A DNA stretch of 64,000 nt from Saccharomonospora glauca K62 (GTDB taxonomy: Bacteria > Actinomycetota > Actinomycetes > Mycobacteriales > Pseudonocardiaceae). Positions 8,656-18,899 of this stretch are shown piece by piece. The notes under the pieces were generated by a model. The model worked only from the letters and a program-made list of their open reading frames with translations, searched no databases and was not told the DNA's origin. A program made the position numbers and the translations under genes. Numbering within the stretch: the first letter of the stretch is position 1; the number at the start of each line of letters is the position of its first letter. Location of the stretch: the NCBI RefSeq assembly GCF_000243395.2, contig NZ_CM001484.1:2847847-2911846 (forward strand), written 5' to 3'.

Positions 8656-9585
8656 GTGATCGAGAAGCCCCACTCCCCTCTGGTGATGTCTCCCGAGGTC
8701 GCCGACGCCGTGGCACACCACGCTCCGGTCGTCGCCCTCGAAAGCACCCTGTTGTCCCACGGCCTTCCCCCCAGCCGCAATCTCGACGTGGCACGACGCC
8801 TCGAACGGACGGTGCGCGACGCGGGCGCGGTCCCCGCCACGATCGCGGTACTCGACGGCGTTCCCCGCGTGGGCCTGAGCGACGCCGAACTGGAACGGGT
8901 CTGCGCGCCCGACTCCGGGCTGGCCAAGCTGTCGCTGCGGGACCTCGGACCCACCGTGGCGCTGCGCGGCTCGGGAGCCACCACGGTGGCCAGCACCGCC
9001 GCGCTCGCGCACGCGGCCGGGATCGCGGTGTTCGCCACCGGTGGTCTCGGCGGCGTGCACCACCCCCTGCCCGGCACGAACGTGACCTGGGACGTCTCCG
9101 CCGACCTCGGCACGCTCGCGCGCACAGCGATCGTGGTGGTGTGCTCCGGCATGAAGTCGGTCCTCGACATCCCCGCCACCCTGGAGGTGCTGGAAACGCA
9201 CTCGGTGCCCGTGCTCGGCTACCGCACCGACGACTTCCCCGCCTTCTACCTCCGCTCCTCCGGACACCCCGTGCCGCACCGGGTGGAGGACCCCGCCCAG
9301 GCCGCCGCCGTGTTCACCGCCCACCGCGCCTTCTCCGACTCGGGACTGCTGCTGGCCAACCCCGTGCCCGTCGAGCACGAGCTCGACCGCGCCACGCACG
9401 ACCGGCTGCTGGCCGAAGGGCTGGAGCTGCTGCGGGATCGCGAGGTCAGCGGTGCGGACGTGACGCCGGTGCTGCTGGAGCACTTCCACACCGCCAGCGG
9501 CGGGGCGAGCCTGGACGCCAACGAGGCGCTGGTGCTCTCCAACGCCGACCTCGCCGCCCGCGTCGCCGTGGAGCTGGCGCGATGA
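8656..9585 (+). CDS. psuG: Pseudouridine-5'-phosphate glycosidase
   Basis: A 309-residue PsuG/IndA family enzyme that cleaves pseudouridine 5'-phosphate to uracil and ribose 5-phosphate in the cytoplasm. The family fingerprint is clear: ALESTLLSHGLP near the N-terminus, KLSLRDLG, ATTVASTAALAHAAGI, FATGGLGGVHH, CSGMKSVLDIPATLEVLETH and DDFPAFYLRSSG. The start is GTG 8656. The next gene overlaps by 4 bp (ATGA) and encodes a PfkB kinase, which would provide the preceding step, pseudouridine phosphorylation. Confidence 0.93.
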   Translation: MIEKPHSPLVMSPEVADAVAHHAPVVALESTLLSHGLPPSRNLDVARRLERTVRDAGAVPATIAVLDGVPRVGLSDAELERVCAPDSGLAKLSLRDLGPTVALRGSGATTVASTAALAHAAGIAVFATGGLGGVHHPLPGTNVTWDVSADLGTLARTAIVVVCSGMKSVLDIPATLEVLETHSVPVLGYRTDDFPAFYLRSSGHPVPHRVEDPAQAAAVFTAHRAFSDSGLLLANPVPVEHELDRATHDRLLAEGLELLRDREVSGADVTPVLLEHFHTASGGASLDANEALVLSNADLAARVAVELAR

Positions 9586-10457
9586 GGGTCGTGGTCGTCG
9601 GGGACGTCGGACTCGACATCGTCGCGCGGCACGACGAGCCCATCGTCTACGGCGGTGACGCCCGCGCCGCGGTGAGCGTCACCGGCGGCGGCGCGGGGGC
9701 CAACACCGCGCTGTGGTTGCGTGACCGGGGAGCCGAGACCACCCTCGTGGCCCGCGTCGGCGACGACGCGGGCGGTCGAATGCTGCGCGACGAGCTGGAG
9801 GCCGCCGGGGTGCGGTGCGCGTTCGCCGTCGACGCCGACACGGCCACCTGCTGCGTCGTCGTGCTCGTCGACGCGGAAGGACAGCGCACGATGTTGCCGG
9901 ACCGGGGAGCGAACAAGAGGTTCCGCCCCTCCGACGTCACCGCCGAGTCGCTGACCGGCGCCGACCACCTGCACCTGTCCGGCTACGTGCTCCTGGACCC
10001 CTCGTCCCGGCCCGGCGGCCTGGAGGCGCTGGCGCTGGCCCGGAAGGCGGGGCTTACCACGTCGGTGGACCCGCAGGCGGCGGCGCTGCTCACCGACCCG
10101 CGAGCCTTCCTCGACGACGTGCGGGGCGTCGATCTGCTGCTGCCGAACGCGGACGAGTTGCGCGCGCTCACGGGGTCGCGGGAGGCCGAGGCGGCACGGG
10201 AGTTGCTGGACACGGTCGGCGCGGTCGCGGTCACGTTCGGCCTGGAGGGCGCGGCCTGGGTGGACGGCAACGGCATCGTGACCGCTCCCGCGGAGGACGT
10301 GCCGTGCGTGGACAGCACCGGAGCGGGCGACGCGTTCGACGCGGGCGTCATCACCGCGTGGCTTCGAGGCGAGGCCCCGGCCACGATCCTCGCGGAGGGC
10401 GCGTCCCTCGGTGCCAGGGCCGTCAGCCGGGTGGGAGCGCAGCCCCCGAGTTCCTGA
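9582..10457 (+). CDS. PfkB-family carbohydrate kinase, probable pseudouridine kinase
   Basis: A 291-residue ribokinase-like protein. The N-terminal GDVGLDIVAR and the GGGAGANTALWLRDRGAETTL block are typical of the family, and the C-terminal DSTGAGDAFDAG contains the catalytic Asp and anion hole. Translationally coupled to psuG through an ATGA overlap, it is best assigned as the kinase that makes pseudouridine 5'-phosphate. A different nucleoside or sugar substrate cannot be excluded from sequence alone. It is followed by a strong terminator hairpin. Confidence 0.87.
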   Translation: MRVVVVGDVGLDIVARHDEPIVYGGDARAAVSVTGGGAGANTALWLRDRGAETTLVARVGDDAGGRMLRDELEAAGVRCAFAVDADTATCCVVVLVDAEGQRTMLPDRGANKRFRPSDVTAESLTGADHLHLSGYVLLDPSSRPGGLEALALARKAGLTTSVDPQAAALLTDPRAFLDDVRGVDLLLPNADELRALTGSREAEAARELLDTVGAVAVTFGLEGAAWVDGNGIVTAPAEDVPCVDSTGAGDAFDAGVITAWLRGEAPATILAEGASLGARAVSRVGAQPPSS

Positions 10458-10472
10458 CCTCCTCCGGCGGAA

Positions 10473-10507
10473 GAGGCGCCCGCGTGCCGGGGGTACGCGG
10501 GCGCCTC
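10473..10507. terminator. Hairpin terminator after the psuG-kinase operon
   Basis: A perfect 13-bp inverted repeat (10473-10485 with 10495-10507) with a 9-base loop, between the convergent ends at 10457 and 10530. It is likely bidirectional. Confidence 0.8.
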
Positions 10508-10529
10508 GGTCGCACCGGACCGAACGAGG

Positions 10530-10874
10530 TCAGGACTGCCGGGGTCCCGACGTGTCCTCCGACGAATCGATGACGCGATGCGTCCGACTCTCGATCGCTC
10601 GTGCTCGCCGCTGGAACTTGTTGACTCGCTCAGCCTTCCGGGGCGGGCGGTCGTTGGCGATCAGCACCGCCACCCACGGCAGCGGGACCGACAACAGGAC
10701 GAGCGCCAGTGCCAGCCACCAGACGTGGTAGAAGACTCCCGCGAGGACCAGGCAGGGCACGCGCAGGCTCATCATGATGACGTACTTGCGCCTGCGCTCG
10801 GCGATCTCGTCGTCGTAGGAGGGCGCTGCCTCGGTGATCAGCACCGGAGCGGCGTGCTTGTCGTGCTCCTTCAC
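10530..10874 (-). CDS. DUF3099 small membrane protein
   Basis: A 114-residue protein with two adjacent hydrophobic helices in YVIMMSLRVPCLVLAGVFYHVWWLALALVLLSVPLPWVAVLIAND (given in parts: residues about 31-70), preceded by VLITEAAPSYDDEIAERRRKY. This matches DUF3099, a small actinobacterial membrane family of unknown function. The GTG at 10874 is chosen because GGAGGTGAGGCG directly precedes it; ATG 10895 would add seven residues. Basic and charged residues dominate the C-terminal tail. Confidence 0.8.
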   Translation of the reverse strand: MKEHDKHAAPVLITEAAPSYDDEIAERRRKYVIMMSLRVPCLVLAGVFYHVWWLALALVLLSVPLPWVAVLIANDRPPRKAERVNKFQRRARAIESRTHRVIDSSEDTSGPRQS

Positions 10875-10971
10875 CGCCTCACCTCCGGTGTCCATGCTCC
10901 CACCCCCCCTCCGCGCGCGATACCCCGGCCGGACGCGTTTTCGGACCACCACGTTCGGTGTCCAGTCGAGT

Positions 10972-11002
10972 GCCGTCGCCCGGCGGGTGGCCGGGCGACG
11001 GC
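10972..11002. other. Perfect 13-bp hairpin in a divergent promoter region
   Basis: GCCGTCGCCCGGC and its exact complement are separated by five bases. The repeat lies between two divergent genes, 24 bp before the methyltransferase start. A terminator is not expected there, so it may be a 5' UTR structure or a protein site. Confidence 0.6.
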
Positions 11003-11026
11003 GGTGGCGTGCGACGATGACACACC

Positions 11027-12532
11027 GTGAACGATGCTCTTCCCGAGTTCTCCCCCGAGACCTGCGCCCGGCTGCGGGACGCGTTCCGCGCCGCCCGCTA
11101 CGACGCCGACGGAGTGGTCGACCTGCTGGGCGCGCAGGCCCATGCCGCGCTCGGCCGCGGTGAACCCGAACCCGCCCGGCGGGCGAGCCGGGACGCCGAC
11201 GCCCTCGGCGTGTTGATCCGGCTGTTCCTGTTGGGCGACACCGAGCCCGTCGACGCGGTCCGCTCGGCCCTGTCACCGCTGCCGCTGGAGGACGCGCTGG
11301 CCACGGGCATCGTGCGCCGAGTCGAGGGCGAGGAGACGGAGGGCCTGCGCGCCGGGTTCGACATCCGCCCCCACGGCGACGAGCACGGCAGTTGGTGGGT
11401 CGTGTCGGACCTCGATCCCGAACAGGCGGGAAGGCCGGCCTCCCCGGACCACGTGCTCGGTGTCGGACACGCGTCGCTCAGCCTCGTGCGGGCCACCAGC
11501 AGGCGTCCCGCGGAGAGCGTGCTCGACCTCGGCACCGGCAACGGCGTGCAGGCTCTGCACGCGAGCCGGTACGCGCGCCGGATCACCGCCACCGACACGT
11601 CCCCGAGAGCGTTACGGCTGGCGGCGGCGACGTTCGCGCTCAACGAGCTCGACGTCGAACTGCTGCGGGGCGAGTGGTTCGCGCCCGTGGCCCGACGCCG
11701 CTTCGATCGGATCGTGTGCAACCCGCCGTTCGTGGTGGGACCGCCCCGCGTGGACTACGTGTACCGCGACTCGGGCCTGGCCGGGGACGATGCGAGCGCG
11801 CTGCTCGTGCGGCAGTTGCCCGCGTTCCTCACCGAGGGCGGCACCGGCCACCTGCTGGCCTCCTGGCTGCACCTGCGCGGCGAGGACTGGGAGGACCGGG
11901 TGCACCGGTGGCTGCCGCCGGGTACGGACGCGTGGTTCGTGCAACGGGACGTCGCCGATCCCTCACTGTACGTGGGCACGTGGCTGCGCGACACGGGCAT
12001 CGACCCTCGCTCCGCCGAGGGGAGGGCGAAGGCTGCGGCCTGGCTGGACTGGTTCGCCGAGAACGACGTGGAGGGCATCGGCTTCGGGTTCGTGACCCTG
12101 CGTCGCACGGAGACCACGGCCCCCACGGTGGTGTGCGAGGATTTGCGTCACGCCTTCGACGACCCGCTCGGGGAGGAGGCCGCGGCCTGGCTCGACCGGG
12201 TCGACTGGCTGCGTGCCCACGAGTCCGACCTGCTGGACGTCGTCTATCGCGTGCCGGACAACGTCGTGCTGGAACGCATCGAGGAGCCCGGCGAGGAAGG
12301 CTGGGCCACCACCGTGCGCCGGTTGCATCGCACTGACGGCCCCGGCTGGCAGCACGAGCTCGACGAGCTCACCACGGCGCTGCTGGCGGGCTGCCGCGGC
12401 GTGCTGCCGATGTCCGACCTGCTGGAGCTGCTGGCCGCCTCCCGTGAGGAGGCCCCGGAGTCGCTGCGCACGGCGGCCCGGCCGCTGATCGCCGAACTGG
12501 TACGTCACGGAATGTTGGAGGAGAGCCGGTGA
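11027..12532 (+). CDS. Class I SAM-dependent methyltransferase with an N-terminal DUF7059-type domain
   Basis: A 501-residue protein. The N-terminal 130 residues are helical. The central Rossmann domain has SAM motif [17 protein letters not shown] (about residue 165) and the catalytic motif NPPFVVG (about residue 230), the NPPY/F type used for methylating N5 of glutamine or exocyclic amines. The C-terminal 200 residues are unique to this actinobacterial family. The substrate is unknown; HemK/PrmC-like or rRNA guanine-N2 methylation are possibilities. GTG 11027 is the start. It overlaps dtd by 4 bp (GTGA), suggesting a link with translation quality or the ribosome. Confidence 0.83.
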   Translation: MNDALPEFSPETCARLRDAFRAARYDADGVVDLLGAQAHAALGRGEPEPARRASRDADALGVLIRLFLLGDTEPVDAVRSALSPLPLEDALATGIVRRVEGEETEGLRAGFDIRPHGDEHGSWWVVSDLDPEQAGRPASPDHVLGVGHASLSLVRATSRRPAESVLDLGTGNGVQALHASRYARRITATDTSPRALRLAAATFALNELDVELLRGEWFAPVARRRFDRIVCNPPFVVGPPRVDYVYRDSGLAGDDASALLVRQLPAFLTEGGTGHLLASWLHLRGEDWEDRVHRWLPPGTDAWFVQRDVADPSLYVGTWLRDTGIDPRSAEGRAKAAAWLDWFAENDVEGIGFGFVTLRRTETTAPTVVCEDLRHAFDDPLGEEAAAWLDRVDWLRAHESDLLDVVYRVPDNVVLERIEEPGEEGWATTVRRLHRTDGPGWQHELDELTTALLAGCRGVLPMSDLLELLAASREEAPESLRTAARPLIAELVRHGMLEESR

Positions 12533-12954
12533 GGGCCGTAGTCGCGCGGGTTACCGAGGCGTCGGTGACGGTGGACGGCGAGATCGTCGGGGCCATCGAC
12601 GAACCCGGACTGCTCGTGTTGCTCGGCGTGCACACGTCCGACACCCCCGAGCAGGCGGAGACGATGGCCCGCAAGTTGCACGAACTGCGCATCCTTCGCG
12701 ACGAACAGTCATGCGCGACCACGGGGGCCCCACTGCTCGTGGTCAGTCAGTTCACGCTCTACGGCGACACGCGCAAGGGCCGGCGTCCATCCTGGACCGC
12801 CGCGGCCCGGCCCGAGCACGCCGAACCACTCGTCGACGACGTGGTGCGGAGGCTGCGGGAGCGGGGCGCGCGAGTGGCCACCGGACGCTTCGGCGCGATG
12901 ATGTCGGTGCACAGCGTGAACGACGGCCCCTTCACGGTGCTCGTCGAGGTCTGA
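12529..12954 (+). CDS. dtd: D-aminoacyl-tRNA deacylase
   Basis: A 141-residue DTD protein that hydrolyses D-aminoacyl-tRNAs and glycyl-tRNA(Ala), recycling tRNA. Both active-site motifs are intact: SQFTLYGD in the middle and NDGPFT near the C-terminus. Length matches the family (about 145). It starts at GTG 12529 inside the methyltransferase stop codon, so the two are translationally coupled. Confidence 0.95.
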   Translation: MRAVVARVTEASVTVDGEIVGAIDEPGLLVLLGVHTSDTPEQAETMARKLHELRILRDEQSCATTGAPLLVVSQFTLYGDTRKGRRPSWTAAARPEHAEPLVDDVVRRLRERGARVATGRFGAMMSVHSVNDGPFTVLVEV

Positions 12955-13085
12955 CGGCGGCCTCTCCGGGTCCATAAAGGTCTGAACCAAACGGTTCGCT
13001 GGGCGAAGCACCCGATCACTCGTACACGCCGTTTCCCGGCCGGGGGATGCCTCGACGTGAGGGACTCAACAGGCCAGCACGCTCG

Positions 13086-13111
13086 GGAACGATTCGGAAC
13101 CCCACGACGTT
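13086..13111 (+). promoter_or_regulatory. SigR/SigH-type promoter candidate for sigB
   Basis: GGAAC at 13086-13090, 18 bases, then GTT at 13109-13111. This fits the ECF oxidative-stress sigma consensus GGAAT/C-N18-19-GTT of Streptomyces SigR and mycobacterial SigH/SigE. It lies about 120 bp upstream of the sigB start. A smaller inverted repeat GAACC-aaac-GGTTC is at 12984-12997. Confidence 0.5.
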
Positions 13112-13229
13112 GACTGAGATGTCCAGCCGGGGAGCTGGTACGCGAGGCGGGTTCCACAGGCTCGCCGCGCGACGCGAGAAGCAGACGTGAGCGAACCCGA
13201 CACGTCAGCCCGTTGACCGGGGAGGCAAG

Positions 13230-14261
13230 ATGTCCGTCCAGACACTCGAACGTGAGGCTCGCGGGATTCGCCAGCGCAGCATTCCCGTACCCGCCACCGA
13301 CGACGTTGTGTCCGTGCCCGCCGAGGAACAGCCCGACCTCGACGCGCAGGGGCCTGCCGCCGACCTGGTGCGCGTGTACCTCAACGGCATCGGCAAGACC
13401 GCGCTGTTGACCGCGGAGGAGGAGGTCGACCTCGCCAAGCGCATCGAGGCGGGGGTGTTCGCCCAGCACATGCTCGACACGTCCGACGACCTCTCTCCCG
13501 AGCGTCGCGAGGAGCTGACGGCCATCGTGCGCGACGGCGAGAACGCCAAGAACCACCTTCTGCAGGCGAACCTGCGCCTGGTGGTGTCGCTGGCCAAGCG
13601 GTACACCGGACGCGGAATGCCGTTGCTCGACCTCATCCAGGAGGGCAACCTGGGCCTGATCCGCGCGGTCGAGAAGTTCGACTACGCCAAGGGCTTCAAG
13701 TTCTCCACCTACGCGACGTGGTGGATCCGCCAGGCCATCACGCGTGGCATGGCCGACCAGGGCCGTACCATCCGCCTCCCCGTGCACCTCGTGGAGCAGG
13801 TGAACAAGCTCGCGCGTATCAAGCGCGACCTGCACCAGCGACTCGGCCGGGAGGCCACCAACGAGGAGCTGGCCGCGGAGTCCGGCATCGCGGAGGCGAA
13901 GGTGGCCAGCCTGCTCGACCACGCGCGCGACCCGGTAAGCCTCGACATGCCCGTCGGCACGGAGGAAGACGCCCCGCTGGGCGACTTCATCGAAGACTCC
14001 GAAGCCACCGACGCCGAAAGCACGGTCATCTCGACCCTGCTGCAGGACGACCTCCGCCGGGTGTTGGCAACCCTCGACGACCGCGAACAGCAGGTGATTC
14101 GCCTGCGTTACGGCCTCGACGACGGCCAGCCGCGCACCCTCGACCAGATCGGCAAGCACTTCAGCCTCTCCCGTGAGCGCGTGCGGCAGATCGAGCGGGA
14201 GGTCATGACCAAACTGCGCCACGGCGAGCGGGCGGATCGGCTGCGCGCGTACGCGAGCTGA
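13230..14261 (+). CDS. sigB: Group 2 RNA polymerase sigma factor, SigB-like
   Basis: A 343-residue sigma-70 factor. Region 1.2 ([29 protein letters not shown], in parts), region 2 ([27 protein letters not shown]), region 3 and region 4 ([19 protein letters not shown]) are all present. The long acidic region 1.1 of the housekeeping SigA is missing, so this is a SigB-type non-essential principal-like factor, used in stress and stationary phase in mycobacteria. ATG 13230 has GGGGAGG just upstream. Its 275-bp leader contains a GGAAC-N18-GTT promoter, in keeping with known control of sigB by ECF sigmas. A hairpin follows at 14340. Confidence 0.93.
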   Translation: MSVQTLEREARGIRQRSIPVPATDDVVSVPAEEQPDLDAQGPAADLVRVYLNGIGKTALLTAEEEVDLAKRIEAGVFAQHMLDTSDDLSPERREELTAIVRDGENAKNHLLQANLRLVVSLAKRYTGRGMPLLDLIQEGNLGLIRAVEKFDYAKGFKFSTYATWWIRQAITRGMADQGRTIRLPVHLVEQVNKLARIKRDLHQRLGREATNEELAAESGIAEAKVASLLDHARDPVSLDMPVGTEEDAPLGDFIEDSEATDAESTVISTLLQDDLRRVLATLDDREQQVIRLRYGLDDGQPRTLDQIGKHFSLSRERVRQIEREVMTKLRHGERADRLRAYAS

Positions 14262-14673
14262 CTACACCACCACGGCACGTAATCACAACGAAATCCATAT
14301 CACCCGGTCGTCGCGTTGACTCGCGGCCGGGGTTCACGAGACGGTCGAGGACGCGCTCGCGACAGCGAGTTCTCGACCGTCGTCGCATTCGACTCGGATG
14401 CGAGCGTGTCGTGGTGTCGTCGCGAGGTATCGTCCTCGCGGCCGGCTTCGCCGGTCGCCTGCCACGGAAGGTCGGGTCCGTCGGGGTGGGCCCGGCCTTC
14501 CGACCCTCGCGCTCGCACCACCCTTCGTGACTCCGACGGGTATTCCGTCTTTCGACGCCTCCCCGTCCGTGGGCGCAGGTGATCTGCGTCGCGCGGCGGC
14601 GTGGGCTCGCACTCCCGGCTTCGTTCGCGCGATACGGTCTAAACCTCCCGACCACGCGCAACGGAGCCCGACT
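14262..14673. other. 412-bp non-coding region between sigB and fumarase
   Basis: No convincing gene is present on either strand. It contains the probable sigB terminator (14340-14381), a hairpin CGCGAGG/CCTCGCG near 14422-14440, and a GCCGGC-ttc-GCCGGT repeat just after. A TACGGT hexamer at 14633-14638 could be the fumarase -10 box, giving a leader of about 30 bases. The reading frame of fumarase stays open into this region, but the codon pattern there does not look coding. Confidence 0.5.
14340..14381 (+). terminator. Hairpin terminator after sigB
   Basis: Outer arms GACGGTCGAG (14340-14349) and CTCGACCGTC (14372-14381) enclose an inner stem CTCGC-gaca-GCGAG, a long nearly continuous stem 79 bp after the sigB stop. 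Confidence 0.65.
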
Positions 14674-16374
<1,701 letters not shown>

Positions 16375-16383
16375 TTCCCCCAT

Positions 16384-16432
16384 CGTGCGGGCCGACGCCA
16401 CGGGACCGCGTCCTTCGGCGTCAGCCCGCACG
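16384..16432. terminator. Bidirectional hairpin terminator
   Basis: Sixteen-base arms with one mismatch (16384-16399 with 16417-16432), between the convergent ends of fumarase (16374) and the lipoprotein gene (16436). Confidence 0.75.
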
Positions 16433-16435
16433 GTG

Positions 16436-16900
16436 TCAGTGCGTGGCGCGCTCGTAGTCGAGGACGACCACGCGCCTTTCCAACGGCTCGTCGAGTTCCA
16501 CGGTGAGTGGCGGATAACGCATGTCCATGGTGCACATGACGTTCTTATCGGCCGGTTTGGACTCGACCAGCTTCACCTCGATCCGCTCGTCGTTCTGCTC
16601 GGCCACCGTCGCGCTGACCTTCGTGCAGCCGCCCTCCTGCGCGACGACGGTCAACGTCCGACCTTCGTCGGACACGGCGACGTCGACGGGGTAGCCATCC
16701 GGAAGCGCGCTCGCGTCGATCTGTCCCATCGGGACGGGCCCGTCCCGGGGCACCTCCTCGGGGGCGCGGGACAACTCCTTCGACGCGGGAGGCGCCTTCT
16801 CGGCCTCCCCCGCTCCGCTTTCCGTTGTGGCCGCCTGCTCTCCGCACGCCGTCACGGTCAGCAACGCTGCCGCGGCGATGATCCCTCGAATCCACCTCAT
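16436..16900 (-). CDS. Hypothetical lipoprotein
   Basis: A 154-residue protein with a clear lipoprotein signal: MRWIRG, a hydrophobic stretch, and lipobox VTAC with Cys 19. The region after it is Glu/Ala/Pro-rich, and the last 100 residues look like a small beta-rich domain with two further cysteines (GGCTKV and NVMCTMD) that could form a disulfide. I do not recognise the family. It lies 78 bp downstream of another secreted protein on the same strand and could be co-transcribed with it. A surface location is likely; function is unknown. Confidence 0.75.
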   Translation of the reverse strand: MRWIRGIIAAAALLTVTACGEQAATTESGAGEAEKAPPASKELSRAPEEVPRDGPVPMGQIDASALPDGYPVDVAVSDEGRTLTVVAQEGGCTKVSATVAEQNDERIEVKLVESKPADKNVMCTMDMRYPPLTVELDEPLERRVVVLDYERATH

Positions 16901-16978
16901 GTCCCCACTGACGGAAGGAAGGCGGAGCGAGGTTGCATCCGCTTTCCTTTCCGTTCTCGCGGACCGGGACGGACGAGG

Positions 16979-17638
16979 TCAGTCGTACTCGTGCTGCGGC
17001 CACCGCGGTTCGGCCGGCGTGGCGTCGGCCATCCCCGGCAGGCCGGAGATGTCGAGGTTCGGCGGGCTGAGTCGGTCAGCGTGCAGCGGGGGCGCCGGGG
17101 CGAGCCGGATGTGCCCGTCACTCCTGACGCTCGTGGGCGGCGGTGGCGGGAACGCCCCGGAACTCTCCGGCTTCGGGGGCGCGGACAGCCGCTCGTGGGT
17201 TCCGCGGTTCTGCTCGGGAACGGGCGAGGGCAGGTAGACGGTGGGGTTCGCGGCCTTCCCGGTGCTCGCGGCGGCGCCGTCCGCCCGTGACACCGCACGG
17301 GGTCGCGGCGTCGGTCGTGGGCGAGCGGGCGCCTCTTGTGTCGGGGGACGAGGATCGGTGGACGCCACCGTGCCCGGCTTCCACATCGCCGGGTACGAGG
17401 CGAACGGATCGGCCACCACGACCCGGCGCCGCTTTCTGGCCAGTCCCGCGAGCCCGAGCAACCCGGTGAGACCCACGAGCCCCCAGGGTGGTTCGGTGGT
17501 CTCCTCGGCATCCGGCGAGATCTGGGCCGGCGCCACGACGGGCTCGGCGGCCATCGCGGGTGCCGCGGGTGCTCCGGCGAACGACAGGAGCGCCCATGCC
17601 ACCGCCGCCACCATCCCGCCACTGGTCACTGTGCGCAA
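16979..17638 (-). CDS. Secreted protein with WGxxGxxG-like membrane motif and Pro-rich tail
   Basis: A protein of about 219 residues. After an N-terminal signal peptide (ending APAMAA near residue 31) comes PWGLVGLTGLLGLAGLARKRRR at about residues 51-72, similar to WGxxGxxG sorting motifs that usually sit at the extreme C-terminus. Here it is followed by about 145 residues rich in Pro, Arg and Ser, which would be cytoplasmic. The start is uncertain: TTG 17638 has GGAGGGAA at the right distance; GTG or ATG further in, or ATG 17677, are alternatives. No function can be assigned. It is followed by the lipoprotein gene on the same strand. Confidence 0.6.
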   Translation of the reverse strand: MRTVTSGGMVAAVAWALLSFAGAPAAPAMAAEPVVAPAQISPDAEETTEPPWGLVGLTGLLGLAGLARKRRRVVVADPFASYPAMWKPGTVASTDPRPPTQEAPARPRPTPRPRAVSRADGAAASTGKAANPTVYLPSPVPEQNRGTHERLSAPPKPESSGAFPPPPPTSVRSDGHIRLAPAPPLHADRLSPPNLDISGLPGMADATPAEPRWPQHEYD

Positions 17639-17750
17639 TGCTTCCCTCCACGTACGGTCACGACACGTGCTACCCACCCCGCCTCCCCGCCCACCTCGCT
17701 CCCACCCGACCGAGTGGCGAGAGTGACCGCATCCGGTGACGGTCCGCGGG

Positions 17751-18758
17751 TCAGTACGGGGCCGCGGCCTCGGCGAACTTCGGGTTCAGGGTGTCGTCGC
17801 CGCGGGGGTAGGAGATGCGGGTGGGATCGCCGTCGGAGGTGTAGAGCAGCCGGGGCTCGGACGCGAGCCTGTCCAGCCAGGCCGTCGAACCGAACTCCGC
17901 CTCCTCGCCGTCCGGGCCCTGCGAGCGAATCCGGGGCACTGCCGCCGCGTCGAACTCCACCGCGAACGGCGACGGGGCGGGGTTGGCCCCCACCAGGAGC
18001 ACCGCCCGATAGTCGTAACCGTCGCCGCTTCGAGCGAGCTCCTCCGGGTCGGGGCGCGCGCCGAACGGCAGGGCGAGGCTGGTGGGCGCATAACCCGGCA
18101 CCGCCTCGCGGATCAACTCGTCACCCTCGACGATGGCCCGCCCCGCCGTGCGCGGTGACACGGCCCCGAGGTTGGTGTGGCCCACGGTGTGGTTGCCCAC
18201 TTCGAATCCGTTGTCCACCAACCAGCGCAACGCCCGCCGCCCGGCCTCGCCCCCGCCGAAGGGTTCCTCGTTCACGTACACGCTCGCGGTGGGGCGGAAT
18301 CCCGGATTCTCCCGAGCGACGTCCAGCAGTATCCCGATCGCCGTGTCGGGAGCGACCCGCGAGCCCTCCAGGCGGATCGTGCTCGGGTCCCCGTCGTCGA
18401 ACGTCAGCACGACCGGGTGGGTGCCCGCGGGCAGATCGAGCCGCCCCGTGGCCAGCTCGGTCGTCGTGACGGGCACGTAGTCCTCGTCGGCGAGCCGCTG
18501 CAGCTCCGCCCGGAAGTCCTCGGGAGTCCGGTCGTACACCGACGCGGGTTCGGACACGATCCGGTGATACATGAGCACGGGCACCACCCCGAGTTCGTTG
18601 GCGCCGATCTCCTCCGGGTCCGGCGGCGGAGGGGTGGTCTCCACGGAGCTCGTCGTCTCGGTGGGCTCGTGAGGACTCGCCTCGGGCGCGACGCCGTGGG
18701 TGCACGCCGCGGTGACCGTGGCCATCGCGGCCAGGATCAGGATGTGTCGGAAGACCAT
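17751..18758 (-). CDS. Polysaccharide deacetylase lipoprotein (CE4 family)
   Basis: A 335-residue surface lipoprotein, lipobox TAAC with Cys 19, followed by a Thr/Pro linker. The CE4 (NodB homology) domain has VPVLMYHRI (residues 60-67), TFDDG (119-123, catalytic base and metal Asp) and HTVGH (190-194, metal His pair), so it should remove acetyl groups from an N-acetylated polysaccharide outside the membrane. ATG 18758 is chosen; a TTG at 18767 is also in frame. It is divergent from a glycoside hydrolase gene, sharing a 141-bp promoter region that contains a perfect palindrome. Confidence 0.87.
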   Translation of the reverse strand: MVFRHILILAAMATVTAACTHGVAPEASPHEPTETTSSVETTPPPPDPEEIGANELGVVPVLMYHRIVSEPASVYDRTPEDFRAELQRLADEDYVPVTTTELATGRLDLPAGTHPVVLTFDDGDPSTIRLEGSRVAPDTAIGILLDVARENPGFRPTASVYVNEEPFGGGEAGRRALRWLVDNGFEVGNHTVGHTNLGAVSPRTAGRAIVEGDELIREAVPGYAPTSLALPFGARPDPEELARSGDGYDYRAVLLVGANPAPSPFAVEFDAAAVPRIRSQGPDGEEAEFGSTAWLDRLASEPRLLYTSDGDPTRISYPRGDDTLNPKFAEAAAPY

Positions 18759-18831
18759 GCTCGGCAACGTAGGTCAGCCGGCACCCGACCGCGTGTCACG
18801 CTCACCCGACCGAGTCTTCCTTTCCCACCAA

Positions 18832-18848
18832 GTGTCCGTATCGGACAC
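18832..18848. promoter_or_regulatory. Palindromic operator candidate between deacetylase and hydrolase genes
   Basis: GTGTCCG-TAT-CGGACAC, perfect 7-bp arms with a 3-bp centre, midway between the divergent starts at 18758 and 18900. It could bind a dimeric repressor that controls both genes; no regulator gene lies next to it. Confidence 0.55.
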
Positions 18849-18899
18849 ACCGTGGGTATTCCCGTGACGACCGGCCACGAAGGCGGAAGGAAGTCGACG

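Noticed and set aside
14398-14673. N-terminal extension of fumarase by 92 codons
   Set aside because: The GTG at 14674 has a proper ribosome site and the extension overlaps hairpins and non-coding composition.
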